DNA of 43,307 nucleotides, taken from RGIG5952 sp045603485. GTDB taxonomy: Bacteria > Verrucomicrobiota > Kiritimatiellia > RFP12 > JAAYLN01. The stretch covers positions 1 to 43,307 of the forward strand of contig JAZUMF010000086.1 in the NCBI GenBank assembly GCA_045603485.1, given 5' to 3'. The first letter of the stretch is position 1. Each line of letters starts with the position of its first letter. Under the pieces are notes generated by a model, which was not told the DNA's origin, searched no databases, and saw only the letters and a program-made list of their open reading frames with translations. Position numbers and translations under genes: made by a program. Positions 1 to 9,042 of the stretch are shown here, piece by piece.

Positions 1-36
1 TGTCGCCGAAAGGCGGAATCTCCGGCTGAAGCCCGC

Positions 37-65
37 TTTACAAGCCAAAACAAAACTGCTATAAT
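37..65 (+). promoter_or_regulatory. Strong sigma70-type promoter of the catabolic operon
   Basis: TTTACA (37-42), a 17-base spacer and a perfect TATAAT (60-65) lie about 95 bases before the chosen start of the GH116 gene. One mismatch in the -35 box and ideal spacing make this the best promoter match in the window. The first 160 bases hold no other recognisable gene. Confidence 0.65.
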
Positions 66-160
66 ACCGACAACAAGCAAGAAAGCTTCGTCAGCACAGG
101 GCTACGCAACGAGTGTTGCACTGGCTACTGGATGGCGGGGGTACATTTTGGGTGATTATT

Positions 161-2662
161 ATGAAATATACTGACAATAAACTTTCGAAGATTTCATTTC
201 CTGTCGGAGGAATTGGTGCAGGGTGCATTGGCCTTTCTGGATGGGGAGCTTTAATTGACTGGGAAATTTTCAATAGTCCAAATAAATCCTCGACATTGGG
301 TGTTACTCACTTTGCTGTTCGTGCTGAGAAGAATGACGAGGTGGTGGACTTTAGGCTTTTGCAAGGCGATATTCCTTTATCATTTTATCCGGGGAATGGC
401 TATGGGCCAAGTACTTCTTATCTTAGTGGGTGGCCTCACTTTGAGAATTGCGAATTTAATGGTTCCTTCCCTACCGCCAGACTTACTCTATCGGACGCTC
501 GTTTTCCGGGAAAGCCATCCCTTAACGCTTGGAGTCCATTTGTCCCAAGCGATTCGCGTACGGCATCAATGCCTGTCGCATGCTTTGATATCGATATAAC
601 GAATGATACCGATGAGGAATATACCTACTCATGTATCGGTGTGTTGTCTAATCCATGGCATGGAGCTAATCGTAAATCGGAAATTAGGGAGCGAACAATT
701 TTCTGCGAAAGTGGCGAGGCTGAAACATCTCTTTTAGCGCAGGATCTTTCATTGACTCTTGTCGAGGGCGATGGTGAATTTTCTTATCAAACTCATTTTT
801 ATCGCGGTACTTGGATGGATTACCTTGAAATGTACTATCGCGATGCAATGAGAGGTGGTAATTTCATAGAGCGTAAATATACCGACGAGCCTATTCCTCC
901 TTCCGAATCTGCCGATGTTTATAAAAAATCTGACCACTCTTTGCTTTGCATAAGGTTTAAGCTTCGGCCGGGTGAATCTAAAAGGACTCGTTTTGCCTTT
1001 TCGTGGAATGCTCCGTTGCGTGAAAACAATTGGAATGCCAAATCGGTAGAGCGAGCAAAACAACTGGGAATTCCCAACCGCTGGCGAAACTATTACGCAA
1101 CCCAATGGAACAACTCTCTTGATTCTGCCAACGAATTTTCAAGACGCCATAATGAAATCCACAGGGCTGTCACGGCCTTTCGCGATGCTTTGTTTTCAAC
1201 GACTATGGCTGAGTCTGTTATTGAGGGAGCTTCTGCCAACTTGTCAACTCTCATATCTCCCACATGTCTTCGCCTTGAAGATGGCACATTTTACGGTTGG
1301 GAGGGCGTCGGCACTAATAAAGGTTCCTGTGAGGGCTCATGCACTCATGTTTGGAATTATGCGCAAGCACTTCCTTTCCTCTTTCCGGACCTTGAGCGTT
1401 CCATGCGCGAGGCTAACTTCAAATACGGCGTTGACGAGAATGGCGGCAGTCACTTCCGTATCCTTCTGCCATTGGGCATTAAGGCAAACCCGGATGATTT
1501 TCGCCCATGCGCTGACGGACAATTCGGCGATGTCATGAAGTCGTATCGGGATTGGAAAATCTCAGGTGACAATGAATGGCTCTCTAAGTGGTGGCCGATT
1601 ATACGCAGTTTGGTTGCGTATGCCTGGTCAGACAAAAATCCCGATCGATGGGATCCAGACAGGTCGGGTATTTTGACAGGTCGCCAGCACCACACTCTTG
1701 ACATGGAGTTGTTCGGTGCAAATGCTTGGCTTTCGAGCCACTACCTGGGCGCACTTAAAGCTGCAGTTGAGATGGCTCTCGCCGTTGAAGACTTTGACTT
1801 TGTGGCTGAATGCGACGAGGTACTTATGCGTGGCACTCCAAGAATAAATGATGAGCTTTTTGAGGACGGCCTATTCATCCAAAATATCGACCTTAAGGAT
1901 AAATCCATACCCGATTCGTTTGATGCCTCTGATAAATACTGGAATGATGAAGCCGGCGAAATCAAATATCAGATTGGTAAGGGCTGTGAAATTGACAGTG
2001 CTTTGGGGCAATTTCACGCATCCCTTTATGGCTTGGGCGACATTCTTGACCCAGAGAAGGTAAAGTCTCATCTTTTGTCTGTATACAAGCGCAATTACAT
2101 TCCAAAGATGCGCGACTTCTTTAATCCTTGGCGCAACTTTACCATCAATGATGAAGCTGGCGTCATAATGTGTACCTGGGACAATGAGGATTTACCTGCT
2201 ATTCCACTCTCCTATAATTCTGAAACGATGAATGGCTTTGAGTGGACATACGCTGCCCATTTGGCTCTGGTCGGCTTAACGGACAAGGCTACTGAAATCG
2301 CCAATGCTATACGCAACCGCTACGATGGCGAAAAGCGCAACCCTTGGAATGAAATTGAATGTGGCAACAACTATGCCCGCAGTATGGCCGCCTATGGCGT
2401 GATTGTCGCATGGAGCGGCTTCCACTTTGATATGCCTCGCAAGGAGATTGGATTTGCACCTAAGACCGCAGGCGATTTCACCACATTTTGGTCAATCGGG
2501 ACGGCATGGGGCACCTTTAGTGTTAGTGCCGACGGCTGTAGGCTGGATGTCATCTCCGGTGAGCTTCCAATTGAGACTTTGCGTCTTGACTTCTCTACCC
2601 CTGCCGTTTATTTCAATGGCAAGCTTCTTGCCAAGGGTGAAGAAAATTGTTGGAACATCTGA
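161..2662 (+). CDS. GH116 beta-glycosidase (GBA2-type, bacterial)
   Basis: This 833-residue protein belongs to glycoside hydrolase family 116, retaining beta-glucosidases/xylosidases related to non-lysosomal glucosylceramidase GBA2. The family N-terminal signature (VGGIGAGCIG, then DWEIFN) opens the protein. The usual catalytic positions are visible: a glutamate at E391 in the CEGSCTHVW motif (nucleophile position), an aspartate at D514 in HTLDMELFG (acid/base position), and E731 and R740 in the NEIECGNNYARSM block, which bind the sugar in characterised members. Length is normal for bacterial GH116. No signal peptide is seen, so it probably acts in the cytoplasm on imported glycosides. The frame is open from a GTG at 113, but ATG 161 has a GGTG-type ribosome site and the family N-terminus begins right after it. 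It is the first gene of a four-gene operon behind the promoter at 37-65; the real substrate is unknown. Confidence 0.9.
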   Translation: MKYTDNKLSKISFPVGGIGAGCIGLSGWGALIDWEIFNSPNKSSTLGVTHFAVRAEKNDEVVDFRLLQGDIPLSFYPGNGYGPSTSYLSGWPHFENCEFNGSFPTARLTLSDARFPGKPSLNAWSPFVPSDSRTASMPVACFDIDITNDTDEEYTYSCIGVLSNPWHGANRKSEIRERTIFCESGEAETSLLAQDLSLTLVEGDGEFSYQTHFYRGTWMDYLEMYYRDAMRGGNFIERKYTDEPIPPSESADVYKKSDHSLLCIRFKLRPGESKRTRFAFSWNAPLRENNWNAKSVERAKQLGIPNRWRNYYATQWNNSLDSANEFSRRHNEIHRAVTAFRDALFSTTMAESVIEGASANLSTLISPTCLRLEDGTFYGWEGVGTNKGSCEGSCTHVWNYAQALPFLFPDLERSMREANFKYGVDENGGSHFRILLPLGIKANPDDFRPCADGQFGDVMKSYRDWKISGDNEWLSKWWPIIRSLVAYAWSDKNPDRWDPDRSGILTGRQHHTLDMELFGANAWLSSHYLGALKAAVEMALAVEDFDFVAECDEVLMRGTPRINDELFEDGLFIQNIDLKDKSIPDSFDASDKYWNDEAGEIKYQIGKGCEIDSALGQFHASLYGLGDILDPEKVKSHLLSVYKRNYIPKMRDFFNPWRNFTINDEAGVIMCTWDNEDLPAIPLSYNSETMNGFEWTYAAHLALVGLTDKATEIANAIRNRYDGEKRNPWNEIECGNNYARSMAAYGVIVAWSGFHFDMPRKEIGFAPKTAGDFTTFWSIGTAWGTFSVSADGCRLDVISGELPIETLRLDFSTPAVYFNGKLLAKGEENCWNI

Positions 2663-2729
2663 TGGTAAAGCGCATTTTTAACTAATCTTTGCAATCTCAG
2701 CAGACAACTCTTGATTATAGGATGGTTCT

Positions 2730-4391
2730 ATGGATAAAAATAAGTGGCCATTACTTACGATGCGGCAAATGGATTCAACGACATTTAACCGCGCTGACAT
2801 TTTGGAATTGATTAAAATCAATGCTAAATATCCAGAAAGCTGCGATGAATATTGGCTTGCCGAGGGTTACCCTTTTACTGCCGAGGCTTCGATTCAACGC
2901 GCAAAGGAAATCGGCAAAATTTCTACGGAGCTCGAAAAGGTCGGGATTATACCCGGCTTTCAGCAAGGGGTCACACTAGGCCATGGAGGCGTCCTGCACA
3001 ACCCTCCAAAAGATTGCTTCTTGCCGCCGGAGGATGCTTTTCAGGTCGATTCCAATGGCGTCCGTACTGAATTTTTCTGTCCGACCAGCCCATACATATT
3101 AAAGCACGAAGAGATATTTGCCGAAACATATGTTCGCGAAGGTAAACTGTCGTCGTTTTGGCTTGATGACGATTTGCGGATGGGCTTCCGTGCAGGACCA
3201 AGGTTAGTCTGCTGCTGGTGCGACCGATGCCTTGCCCTCTTGAATGAAAAAGCGGGAACATCATACACTCGGGAGGAATTTATAGAACGGCTATCATCTG
3301 ACGCCGACGAAGACAATCTTCGCGCCGTCTGGGCCGAGTTCAAGGCTGAAAGCCTTGCGAAATTTGCGGCGGCGGCAAGGCGTGGAGCCAAACGCGCAAA
3401 TCCCGACATTCGCATGGCGTATCAGGCAATCGCCTCAGACACTATTGTCAGCGGTGAGGACAACCGGCTGATACTTGAGGCACTATCTGACGGCTTCAGG
3501 GACACCGTCGGTATCAGGACCGGCCATGGCTTTTATGACGAAGTTAATCCTCGCAGCCATCTTCCGCTAAAGATGTTGGCGGCGGCACGCGAGGCGGAAA
3601 GGTGCCGTGCCTATCCTAACTGGAATGGCACAATTGCCTACGAGCAGGAAAATTATCCCCACTACGCAATGGAGAAGAGTGCCGAGGCTATCGTCAAAGA
3701 AGGCGCGATAGCCTTGGCTGTCGGTTGTGACACGCTGACGCAATATTGGTACTCAAGCGCCTTTCCAGAGCCGTTTGACCACTATGAGGATGTCGCCCGC
3801 ATAACCGCCGCTTGGCGTCCCTATATGGAAAGGCTCTCCGAGCTTGCAAAGGCAACTCATCTTGGCGGCGTTACCCGTCCGCAAGACGAGAAGATAATGA
3901 TTGGCAAGGACAACACATTCGTTTCTCTTGGCAAATTCAATCGGCCGAGGAGCCACGAGGCTGACACGACACTTGCGCTTATGGGCATTCCTGTGACCAT
4001 AGCGGAGTCGGGCTCCAAGTCTTTCTACAAACCCGAGGATGTTCCAACCGGGCAATACAGGCATGCCGACCGCGAAGCGTTGCTGGACAAGCTCGATGAC
4101 CAACCTGGAGGCCCCGTTTGCGTTCGAACGGGCAAGGTTCATCCCCTCCTCGTTTATCCTAGAGTCGATGCAAAGCAGCGCACAGTCGCTGTCACATTCG
4201 TCAACACATCTATCGGCAAAGCAACCGGAATACCCGTCAAAATCCGTCGTCCGAAAGCCTCTAAGGCGATTCTGACGCGTCCTTGCCAAGATGACGCTAT
4301 CATTGAAGTGAAGCCTAGCGACGGTGACGAGCTAAGCTTTACACTTCCAGACCTCCCCGCATGGGAAATGTGTACGGTATTTTTAAATTAA
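2730..4391 (+). CDS. Putative TIM-barrel glycoside hydrolase-like protein, family unassigned
   Basis: This 553-residue protein has the look of a clan GH-A (beta/alpha)8 hydrolase, but I cannot place it in a numbered family. Visible traits are an acidic strand motif FWLDDDL (D146-D148), followed by a CCWCDRC cysteine cluster (C161-C167) of the kind seen after the catalytic strand in GH42-like and DUF4838-like proteins. After this come a helix-rich segment and a C-terminal beta-rich domain from about residue 440. No signal peptide is present. The ATG at 2730 is preceded by AGGATGG. The gene starts 67 bases after the GH116 gene and ends 16 bases before the serine hydrolase, so co-transcription is likely. 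A sugar-hydrolase role is inferred from fold resemblance and operon context. Alternatives are a non-catalytic barrel or a new GH family. Confidence 0.55.
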   Translation: MDKNKWPLLTMRQMDSTTFNRADILELIKINAKYPESCDEYWLAEGYPFTAEASIQRAKEIGKISTELEKVGIIPGFQQGVTLGHGGVLHNPPKDCFLPPEDAFQVDSNGVRTEFFCPTSPYILKHEEIFAETYVREGKLSSFWLDDDLRMGFRAGPRLVCCWCDRCLALLNEKAGTSYTREEFIERLSSDADEDNLRAVWAEFKAESLAKFAAAARRGAKRANPDIRMAYQAIASDTIVSGEDNRLILEALSDGFRDTVGIRTGHGFYDEVNPRSHLPLKMLAAAREAERCRAYPNWNGTIAYEQENYPHYAMEKSAEAIVKEGAIALAVGCDTLTQYWYSSAFPEPFDHYEDVARITAAWRPYMERLSELAKATHLGGVTRPQDEKIMIGKDNTFVSLGKFNRPRSHEADTTLALMGIPVTIAESGSKSFYKPEDVPTGQYRHADREALLDKLDDQPGGPVCVRTGKVHPLLVYPRVDAKQRTVAVTFVNTSIGKATGIPVKIRRPKASKAILTRPCQDDAIIEVKPSDGDELSFTLPDLPAWEMCTVFLN

Positions 4392-4407
4392 AAAGAGGAT
4401 CAACACG

Positions 4408-5661
4408 ATGAAAAAAAGTATTCTTCCGCTCGTATTTCTTTCAATTTGTGCAACACTCTCGGCACACACAATTGAAACGAATAAAATCGCCAAGGCTCCA
4501 GTCGACTCAAAGACGACATTTGCCAGCGATGCAATAATGCCTCATGTTGACAGTCATCATCTTCCTGGTGCTGTGAGTGTCTTTTACAATGACGGCATTC
4601 AAGAGACCGCTTGCATTGGCTATGCCGATGTAAAGCGTACCCGCCCGATTTCACTTACAAACATCTTTGCACAATGCTCGCAGACCAAGGGATTTTGCGG
4701 AATTACTATAGCGCGACTGGTTGAACAAGGCAAAATCAGACTTGACGACCCTGTCCAAAAATACCTTAGCGAATTTAACCGTCTTTGGGTTTACAAAAAA
4801 TATGCATGGGATAGTAGCGACAGGGTATTAACCGTTGCAACAAATAAACTTACCATACGAATGGTTATGAACCACACGGGAGGTCTTCCGTTTGACCTGC
4901 CTTCTTATCAATTCATGGGCGGCTGGACGCGCAGAATGCCCATAAGAGATGTTGCGGTCGTTGCATCCACTACGCCTCTTAATTTCCAGCCCGGCACCGG
5001 TGTGCAATACTCTAATATTGGTATAGACATTGGCGCGGCGATCGTCGAAGCTGTAACAAAAAAGCCCTGGCACATAGTTGTTCAGGAGACGATTCTCGAT
5101 CCGCTCGGTATGACAAACACAACATTTTGGCCGACCAGAGAACAGCTTGCAAACAAAATTGAGCTCTTTGAGGCGCGCAAAGGGTCAAAGGCCATATACA
5201 GAAAAGACACCCTTGAACTTCAAGAGCCCTTTACCGGAGACGGCGTCTTCCCATCTGCCGGAGCTGGACTTTGGACAACAGTCGAAGATCAACTCAAGTT
5301 TTACAAAATGCTTATGAATCTCGGCGTCGGAGACAACGGTGTGCGAATCCTTAAAGAGGAAACCGTCAAAAAACTTCTGGCAGTATCAACAAGGCCACCC
5401 AACATGGGGGGATACTCCCTAGGTTTAGTCGCTCCTTGCATTAGCGACGATGGAGAAAACAGCTGGTTTGGCCATGGCGGAGCATGGCAGACGGTTGCGA
5501 TGGTAAATTGGCGCAAAAAGCAGCTCAAGCTTATCGTAACGCAATGCTGCGGTTCAGGCCCCAAGCCATGGATGGCTGACCACGAAAAAGCCGCATCAAA
5601 ATTTTTCAAAGCCAAAATCGATACCAAAGACAGCGAAGCATATACGGGGCGTATGCAGTAA
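4408..5661 (+). CDS. Exported serine hydrolase, beta-lactamase class C / esterase fold
   Basis: The 417-residue product starts with a typical signal peptide (positive MKK, hydrophobic stretch, cleavage near ATLSAHT at about residue 20). It carries the three active-site motifs of the beta-lactamase/DD-peptidase/esterase superfamily: SQTK at S91-K94 (nucleophile and base), YSN at Y201-N203, and HGG at H356-G358. Family members of this type are esterases, D-aminopeptidases or transesterases; true beta-lactam hydrolysis is unlikely in this context. Sitting between a glycosidase-like gene and a sugar oxidoreductase, it more plausibly removes acyl groups from glycans outside the cytoplasm. The start ATG follows an AGAGGA ribosome site, 16 bases after the previous stop. 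Confidence 0.85.
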   Translation: MKKSILPLVFLSICATLSAHTIETNKIAKAPVDSKTTFASDAIMPHVDSHHLPGAVSVFYNDGIQETACIGYADVKRTRPISLTNIFAQCSQTKGFCGITIARLVEQGKIRLDDPVQKYLSEFNRLWVYKKYAWDSSDRVLTVATNKLTIRMVMNHTGGLPFDLPSYQFMGGWTRRMPIRDVAVVASTTPLNFQPGTGVQYSNIGIDIGAAIVEAVTKKPWHIVVQETILDPLGMTNTTFWPTREQLANKIELFEARKGSKAIYRKDTLELQEPFTGDGVFPSAGAGLWTTVEDQLKFYKMLMNLGVGDNGVRILKEETVKKLLAVSTRPPNMGGYSLGLVAPCISDDGENSWFGHGGAWQTVAMVNWRKKQLKLIVTQCCGSGPKPWMADHEKAASKFFKAKIDTKDSEAYTGRMQ

Positions 5662-5681
5662 CAACGCAACAAGGATAAAAA

Positions 5682-6776
5682 ATGAAAAAACTGCGAATGG
5701 GTCTTATTGGTTGTGGGCGTATGATGGGGGCTCACATTGCTGGCGTTGAACAAGTCAAGAATGTCGAATTTGTCGCCATTTGTGATATTATTCCTGAAAA
5801 TGCGGCAAAAGTTGCCACCGTCCTCGACAATCCGTTTATCACCACAGATTGGCGTGAAATGGTCGATATGGTCGATGCCGTCTTGATAGCGCTGCCGCAT
5901 GACCTTCACTATGAATGCGGCATCTTCTTTGCGCGCCACAAAAAACATATCTTGATGGAAAAGCCCCTCTGCAACACGGAAGAAGAGTGCAAAAGTCTTA
6001 TAAATGTATGCAAAGAGGAAGGCGTCGTTTTGATGTGCGCCTACCCAGTACCGCATTACCCTGGCGTCCGCAAGCTCTACGAACTCGTCAAAACCGGCGA
6101 CTACGGTAAGATCATGCAGATCTCAATCTGGACAGAGCAGCTTACTAAAAAGGAAGAAGGTCACTGGTGCACGACCGCAAGAATCGGCGGCGGACAATTC
6201 TTCAGCCATGGCTGTCATTATGTGGATCTGCTTCTACGCTTCCTCGGCAAGCCGATTAAAGGCTTCCATGTCGGCACAAATGCTGGAACACCTTGGATGC
6301 TCCGTGAAGGGACAAGCGCTGTCGTTATGGAGTTTGAGAACGGTGCCCTTGCCTACCATGGTGCCACATGGGGCGCTCGCGGAACGCGTTTAGGTTGGGA
6401 CATTCAAATCCAGACTGAAAAAGGCTTGCTTGAATACAGCATAACCATTGATAGCGAAAAAATCTTCCTCTACGATGAGCTATGCGAGCATAAGCCCGGC
6501 GTTCCCGAAACCAATCGCCGCAGAGTAATTTGGGAAGAGGAAAAACAAAAAGGCAATTCCAAGTTTACACACTTCGAAATTGACCATTTTGCCGACTGCG
6601 TCTTTACCGGTAAAAAACCGATCACCGATGGTGAATCTGCACTTAAAAGTCTCCAGCTGATTTGGAAGCTCTACGACGCGGAGCGGTGCAGCTTCGTCCC
6701 GGATTTGCGCGAATTTGCACTTTCACGCGAAGACATCGAAAACTACGAGAACTATCTTCAGGACTTAAACAGATAG
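5682..6776 (+). CDS. Gfo/Idh/MocA-family NAD(P)-dependent oxidoreductase
   Basis: This 364-residue protein has the N-terminal Rossmann motif GLIGCGRMMGAH, the family EKP signature (E93-P95, with the lysine that contacts cofactor and substrate) and the H-x-x-D pair at H179/D182 on the C-terminal alpha/beta catalytic domain. Such enzymes oxidise or reduce sugars, inositols or sugar acids; the substrate cannot be read from sequence. No signal peptide, so cytoplasmic. It follows the serine hydrolase by 20 bases with an AAGGA ribosome site and is the last gene of the catabolic operon. Its last 12 bases overlap the end of the convergent rhamnosidase gene. Confidence 0.9.
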   Translation: MKKLRMGLIGCGRMMGAHIAGVEQVKNVEFVAICDIIPENAAKVATVLDNPFITTDWREMVDMVDAVLIALPHDLHYECGIFFARHKKHILMEKPLCNTEEECKSLINVCKEEGVVLMCAYPVPHYPGVRKLYELVKTGDYGKIMQISIWTEQLTKKEEGHWCTTARIGGGQFFSHGCHYVDLLLRFLGKPIKGFHVGTNAGTPWMLREGTSAVVMEFENGALAYHGATWGARGTRLGWDIQIQTEKGLLEYSITIDSEKIFLYDELCEHKPGVPETNRRRVIWEEEKQKGNSKFTHFEIDHFADCVFTGKKPITDGESALKSLQLIWKLYDAERCSFVPDLREFALSREDIENYENYLQDLNR

Positions 6777-9035
6777 TCTCTGGTTTTTTACGACAATCTC
6801 GTTTACACCCGCGGCTAAAGGTTGCACGATGGTATTGTACTCAAAGGTGCAGGCCACGCCGTTAGGGACGGTCACATTAAAGACGATACCATCTTCGCTT
6901 CGATTCCATTGAGAGACGATTCGACCATATGGAGTGTCGTGATAAGCCCTTACCCAATCAAGCTTCTTTGGGCACAGCGGGTGGATTGTCACCTTCGCAA
7001 AGCCGGCCCCCGCCTCATCAGGTCTGATGCCTGCAAAATAGCGGTAGAGACAGGCAAGCGGATCTCCAAACATCACATGCATGCATGAAGCATGGCCGTC
7101 CCAGCACTCCCATAACGATGTAGCGCCCTGATCGATTTGCCAAGCCCAGCCGGGATATTCACGCTGAGTAAAAATCGAGTAAAGCTCATCGGCATACCCC
7201 TCTTCACCTAACAGGCGGCAAACTCCGACGGCGCCAAGTATACCGAAAAGCGAGCGATATCCTTCTTGCTTCAAAATATTGAGAATATGAGCAATCCCCT
7301 TTTCGGCAACGGCGCGATCATCAACCAGCCCCCAATAGATTGGGCATGAAATTGATGCAAGATTACCAGCGCCGAAGATGCCGTCACCCTTGTAAAACTC
7401 GCGATTAAAGCTATCCTTGACTCTATCGGCTACAGAATCGTAATACCCGACATCGTCAGAGTGACCTGTCAGATTCGCAATCTTAGAGAGAGTTTTAACC
7501 ATCGCATAGAAGTAGACCGTCGAAGTCAGCGCAACGGGAGGACGCTGCACAAATGGCGGCGGCCACCAATCACTCAATCCCTTATTAACGATAAGAGAAT
7601 CTGCCTCGCAGATATTCTTGAGATAAAAATCCACCAGCTTGCAATAGGCTCCATAATCACGCCTTAGACGACTGCTGTCACCCGTAAAAAGATAATGCGT
7701 CCATGCCATAAGGATAAATGCGCCATCCCATGCCGGGCCGACACCGGCAGGGCCGCAGCCATTTTCAAGCATTGCAGTATGGAGCACAGGAGGAACGGCG
7801 CCAGAGCAATATTGCTCCTCTGCAAAACAATCAAAAAATGCGCCATAGTTCATAGCGGCATCAAAGCTGTACATACCGCTCTCATGGGCAATAAGCGCAT
7901 CACCGCTCCAACAACGCTTTTCTCTCGTAGGGCAATCCGTAGGAACACCTACGAAATTGCAAAGAAAGGCATTCTCGTTGTTCCTTGCCAGCGTGTTAAG
8001 AATCAAATCAGAGGAGACAAATTCTCCAGCCCTTGCGAAGTCAGTTCTTGTTTCAAGGGCCGTTATCTCCTCAAGCGTCGCATTTCCGTCAATCTCTGCA
8101 AAGATAAACTGAAAGCCGTGCCAGACAAATTCAGCACTCCACTCCTCGACACCCTCACCCTTAAGGATATATCTGTCAGTCTGAAATTCTTCAAAGATCG
8201 GATCCGTTAAATTTGACTGCATAAAACCGCCGCTGCAATCCAGCTTATCGCCGTAGCGCAATGTGACAACAGTCCCGGCAGCCCCCCTTATGCGAAGCTT
8301 TGCAATACCGGAAATAGACCTGCCAAAGGTAAAAAGCTCACCACGCCGCCCGTCAAATTCAGCGGTCCTGCGCTCATTTGGAAGAAGCGAATCAACTATG
8401 CGGCAAGGAGGAAAAGCGGCTACGGCTAAAACTCCGCCAGGAGGCGTTCCAAAGTGCGCATCAACCCAAGAAGAGTCGTCAAAGCCCACAGTTGACCAGC
8501 CATTCATCTCAAACCTGGCATCATAAGTCTCGCCGCTACGCACCTGACTATAAACAATCGGCCCATCGGGGGTTGTCCGCCAGCCATTAGCCGAAGTTGC
8601 GTCAATCTGCCGCACTCCGTCTACGCTACGCAGCTCTGCTCGAACCTTTATCGCATCTTGAAACGGCAAATTATCATATCCCCAAATCGTATCGACCTTG
8701 CCATTATAAAAGCCGCCGCAGGCAACTATACCGATACAGTTGCTTCCCTCGCGAAGATAGCCTGTAACATCATGAATTCGATGATAGACCCGTTTGGAAT
8801 AATCACTTTGACACGGCTCTAAAACCATATCCCCTACACGCTTGCCATTTATAAAGGCAGTCGCATAACCCAGGCCCGACAAATCAAGTGAAACCCCGCT
8901 AGCCAAATCTCCGCCACAAACGGTAAACTCATGGCGAAAATATATTGCACCGGCATCAGTCTTATTCTCGCGCTGTTTACCGCCATCAATGGCGCAACGC
9001 CTATCCTTGGGACAAATAATCCAATCAACTCTCAT
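6765..9035 (-). CDS. GH78 alpha-L-rhamnosidase
   Basis: A 756-residue inverting alpha-L-rhamnosidase. Beta-sandwich domains occupy about the first 330 residues (with a GxNxIGI-type strand and the WxxxxFDDSSW motif). They are followed by the (alpha/alpha)6 catalytic barrel with the family block VPTDCPTREKR, whose glutamate E372 aligns with the general acid, then WSGDA and GPAWDGAF. A C-terminal beta-sandwich closes the protein. There is no signal peptide, so the enzyme is probably intracellular. The frame is open from 9092, but ATG 9035 lies 7 bases after the ligase stop and begins the normal family N-terminus; no clear ribosome site helps decide. It appears to be the last gene of the FucNAc/O-antigen operon, an unusual place for a catabolic glycosidase. 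Its 3' end overlaps the convergent oxidoreductase gene by 12 bases. Confidence 0.9.
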   Translation of the reverse strand: MRVDWIICPKDRRCAIDGGKQRENKTDAGAIYFRHEFTVCGGDLASGVSLDLSGLGYATAFINGKRVGDMVLEPCQSDYSKRVYHRIHDVTGYLREGSNCIGIVACGGFYNGKVDTIWGYDNLPFQDAIKVRAELRSVDGVRQIDATSANGWRTTPDGPIVYSQVRSGETYDARFEMNGWSTVGFDDSSWVDAHFGTPPGGVLAVAAFPPCRIVDSLLPNERRTAEFDGRRGELFTFGRSISGIAKLRIRGAAGTVVTLRYGDKLDCSGGFMQSNLTDPIFEEFQTDRYILKGEGVEEWSAEFVWHGFQFIFAEIDGNATLEEITALETRTDFARAGEFVSSDLILNTLARNNENAFLCNFVGVPTDCPTREKRCWSGDALIAHESGMYSFDAAMNYGAFFDCFAEEQYCSGAVPPVLHTAMLENGCGPAGVGPAWDGAFILMAWTHYLFTGDSSRLRRDYGAYCKLVDFYLKNICEADSLIVNKGLSDWWPPPFVQRPPVALTSTVYFYAMVKTLSKIANLTGHSDDVGYYDSVADRVKDSFNREFYKGDGIFGAGNLASISCPIYWGLVDDRAVAEKGIAHILNILKQEGYRSLFGILGAVGVCRLLGEEGYADELYSIFTQREYPGWAWQIDQGATSLWECWDGHASCMHVMFGDPLACLYRYFAGIRPDEAGAGFAKVTIHPLCPKKLDWVRAYHDTPYGRIVSQWNRSEDGIVFNVTVPNGVACTFEYNTIVQPLAAGVNEIVVKNQRLSV

Positions 9036-9042
9036 AAAATCG

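Noticed and set aside
1..160. 3' end of an upstream gene at the window start
   Set aside because: No frame with coding character ends here; the segment is better explained as a promoter region.
3753..4289. 178-codon minus-strand frame inside the TIM-barrel gene
   Set aside because: It lies wholly within a well-supported gene on the other strand, has no ribosome site and no recognisable protein features.
4408..5661. Antibiotic-resistance beta-lactamase
   Set aside because: The motifs define the superfamily only; operon context with glycosidase and oxidoreductase genes favours an esterase or peptidase role.
5301..6056. 251-codon minus-strand frame across the hydrolase/oxidoreductase junction
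   Set aside because: It overlaps two genes with catalytic motifs on the plus strand; the predicted protein looks like reverse-strand translation.
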